From contig JAKAHE010000105.1 of assembly GCA_021815285.1 (NCBI GenBank), forward strand, positions 1-7,540: a stretch of DNA of 7,540 nt. Direction: 5' to 3'. The notes beneath the pieces are model-generated. The model worked only from the letters and a program-made list of their open reading frames with translations. It did no database searches and was not told the DNA's origin. The DNA is from Nitrospirota bacterium (GTDB taxonomy: Bacteria; Nitrospirota; JACRHJ01). The first letter of the stretch is position 1; each line of letters begins with the position of its first letter. Shown here piece after piece: positions 6,125 to 7,540 of this stretch. The position numbers and the translations under genes are program-made.

Positions 6125-6688
6125 ATGAAGAAGTTTTTAACCTGTATCTGCCTTGCAATATTCCTCGCCGCTTCGCACCAGGCATGGGCTGTCCGGGGAA
6201 ACATATCCGGAGCGGCATCCCGCGAGGCCTACAAGAGAGGCTACCATGCGGCGATGCACAACAACTACCCGGAAGCCGACAGGCAGTTTCAGAGGGCCTA
6301 TCAGCTCGACCCGAAAAACCTGGACGCATTGAACGCCTGGGGAGTGGTTCTGATGAAGCTCGGCAGGTACAAGGAATCCTCGCAGAAGTTTGCGATTGCG
6401 ACAAGGAGAGACCCGAAGCTTGCCAAGGCCTGGTACAACTGGGGCGTTACGCTTGCCGCAGCCGGCAACAAAAGGGGCGCTGCTGAAAAATTCCGCAGGA
6501 CGGCGATTTTAAGACCACGGTTTTCACTGGCGTATGAAAACTGGGGAATGGCGCTTATAGACTTGGGGCAAAAGCGTGAAGGCATCGAGAAGCTCAGGCT
6601 TGCGGCAAAATACGATCCGAAAAAGGCCCCGCAGATAAACGAAGTAATCCGTTCGATGGAAGAGAAGCCTTTTGGCCGCCGGAGGTGA
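6125..6688 (+). CDS. Exported tetratricopeptide-repeat protein
   Basis: The 187-residue product has a signal peptide (MKKFLTCICLAIFLAASHQA, probable cleavage after AWA at 20-22) and then about four TPR units: roughly 36-63, 66-97, 100-131 and 134-165. Each has the helix-turn-helix pattern with W/Y, G and A at expected positions and a closing P (YQLDPKN, ATRRDPKLA, AILRPRFS, AKYDPKKA). The repeats bear W-G pairs (AWGVVLMKLG, NWGVTLAAAG, NWGMALIDLG). A short basic tail ends the protein. Cys7 and Cys9 sit inside the hydrophobic core and make a poor lipobox, so periplasmic rather than lipidated is favoured. The ATG has AAGGAG (6112-6117) 7 nt upstream. TPR proteins are binding scaffolds; the partner is unknown, but the adjacent exported protein is a natural candidate. 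nadE starts 3 nt after its stop. Confidence 0.93.
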   Translation: MKKFLTCICLAIFLAASHQAWAVRGNISGAASREAYKRGYHAAMHNNYPEADRQFQRAYQLDPKNLDALNAWGVVLMKLGRYKESSQKFAIATRRDPKLAKAWYNWGVTLAAAGNKRGAAEKFRRTAILRPRFSLAYENWGMALIDLGQKREGIEKLRLAAKYDPKKAPQINEVIRSMEEKPFGRRR

Positions 6689-6691
6689 CGC

Positions 6692-7540
6692 GTGCGAAAC
6701 CTGAGACTTGCCATGGCGCAGATAAACTGCACCGTAGGCGACCTTGACGGAAACGTAAACAAAATCGTCTCAAACCTCCGGCGCGCGAGAGAAGAGGGCG
6801 CGGACATCGTCGCCTTCCCGGAGCTTGCCACAACCGGCTATCCTCCCGAAGACCTTTTGCTCAAGCCCCAATTTGTGGCGGACAATTTGGCTTCGCTCCA
6901 TCAGATCGTCAAAGCGACCAAAGGGATTGCCGTTTATCTGGGTTTTGTGGATCGGGGTCCGCGGGGAATATACAATGCCGGAGCTTTTATTGAAAACGGA
7001 CGGCCTAAAAAGATCTATCACAAGATCAACCTTCCCAATTATGCGGTCTTTGATGAAAAACGTTATTTCCGGCCTGGCGATAAACCCCAGGTGGTGAATT
7101 ACAAAGGTCTCAAGATCGGATTGGGGATCTGCGAGGATATCTGGGTTGAGGGCGGTCCTTACCTGGACGAGGTCAAGCTCGGTGCCGGGCTGATCCTTAA
7201 TATCAATGCTTCCCCGTATCACAAAGGCAAGTTGAAAGACCGGCAAAAATTGTTGAGCAAGCGGGCGCGCGAAAGCAAAACTCCAGTGGTCTACGTCAAT
7301 ATGGTGGGCGGCCAGGATGAATTGGTTTTTGACGGCGGCAGTATGGTTTTTGACCGGCAGGGGCGGATTTTGGCCTGTGCCCGCCAGTATGAAGAAGAAC
7401 TGCTGATCTTATCTTCTGACCAGACGCCGGGTAAGGCCGAGTGGCTGGACGAAAATGCAGAAGTTTATGGAGCGCTGAAGCTAGGGGTTAAGGATTACGT
7501 TAACAAGAACGGCTTTAGGGATGTTTTAATTGGGGTTTCG
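6692..7540 (+). CDS. nadE: Glutamine-dependent NAD+ synthetase, N-terminal half (partial, cut by the right edge)
   Basis: NadE amidates NaAD to NAD+ using ATP and ammonia released from glutamine. The window holds 283 codons: the nitrilase-like glutaminase domain and the start of the synthetase domain. The Glu-Lys-Cys triad is visible as Glu44 (PELATTGYPPEDLL, 43-56), Lys111 (YHKINLPNY, 109-117) and Cys147 (GICEDIW, 145-151). VYGALKLGVKDYVNKNGF is the usual entry to the synthetase domain, and the window ends at VLIGVS, the first residues of the SGGxDS ATP-pyrophosphatase loop. The GTG start at 6692 has GGAGG (6681-6685) at 6 nt spacing and is needed to keep the first strand (LRLAMAQINCTVGDL); the internal Met8 would cut it. 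Codon use changes abruptly after about residue 50-60, although the protein family does not change. The gene sits 3 nt after the TPR gene. Confidence 0.95.
   Translation, partial: MRNLRLAMAQINCTVGDLDGNVNKIVSNLRRAREEGADIVAFPELATTGYPPEDLLLKPQFVADNLASLHQIVKATKGIAVYLGFVDRGPRGIYNAGAFIENGRPKKIYHKINLPNYAVFDEKRYFRPGDKPQVVNYKGLKIGLGICEDIWVEGGPYLDEVKLGAGLILNINASPYHKGKLKDRQKLLSKRARESKTPVVYVNMVGGQDELVFDGGSMVFDRQGRILACARQYEEELLILSSDQTPGKAEWLDENAEVYGALKLGVKDYVNKNGFRDVLIGVS

Noticed and set aside
1..7540. CRISPR array, tRNA, rRNA, transposase or toxin-antitoxin genes
   Set aside because: No regularly spaced direct repeats, cloverleaf with a T-loop sequence, rRNA-like segment, transposase motif or paired small genes were found on either strand.

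Overview
The window is a gene-dense bacterial segment. It has one truncated leftward gene at the left edge and eight rightward genes filling the rest, the last cut by the right edge. A lipobox-bearing lipoprotein, a LolA/DUF4412-like exported protein and an exported TPR protein suggest a diderm (Gram-negative) bacterium. GC is moderately high. The rightward genes use ATA for Ile heavily (16 of 30 Ile codons in rtcB, counted by eye) and strongly prefer TTC and GAC. The archease/RtcB pair, LarB/LarC and a dispersed repeat of the GTCATTCTGAGCG type would fit a deltaproteobacterial or Nitrospirota-like lineage, possibly from a metagenome. That placement is a weak inference.

Layout. 1-119 (-) is the N-terminus of a lipoprotein. 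120-280 is a divergent promoter region with a near-perfect sigma70 promoter pointing right (TTGACA, 16 bp, TATAAT). 281-2135 holds archease and rtcB, overlapping by 11 nt: an RNA ligase and its activating factor. 2136-2318 is an intergenic block built almost wholly of nested inverted repeats. 2319-4072 holds gpsA and larB, overlapping by 4 nt. 4073-4194 is an intergenic block with a dispersed-repeat copy and a leader hairpin. 4195-5376 is larC. 5423-6688 holds two exported proteins. 6692-7540 is the glutaminase half of NAD+ synthetase, cut at the start of its ATP-binding loop.

How the genes fit together. LarB and LarC catalyse the first and last steps of nickel-pincer nucleotide (NPN) cofactor synthesis. 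LarB starts from nicotinic acid adenine dinucleotide (NaAD), which is also the substrate of NadE at the other end of the cluster, and GpsA is an NAD(P)H-dependent enzyme. A shared nicotinate-nucleotide theme is possible, but LarE and LarA are not visible here. RtcB/archease is a separate RNA repair or splicing module driven by its own promoter.

I see no clearly new system made of protein genes. The points most worth a second look are the nested inverted-repeat element between rtcB and gpsA, and an abrupt codon-usage change inside nadE near 6840-6875, which may mark recombination or a chimeric assembly join.
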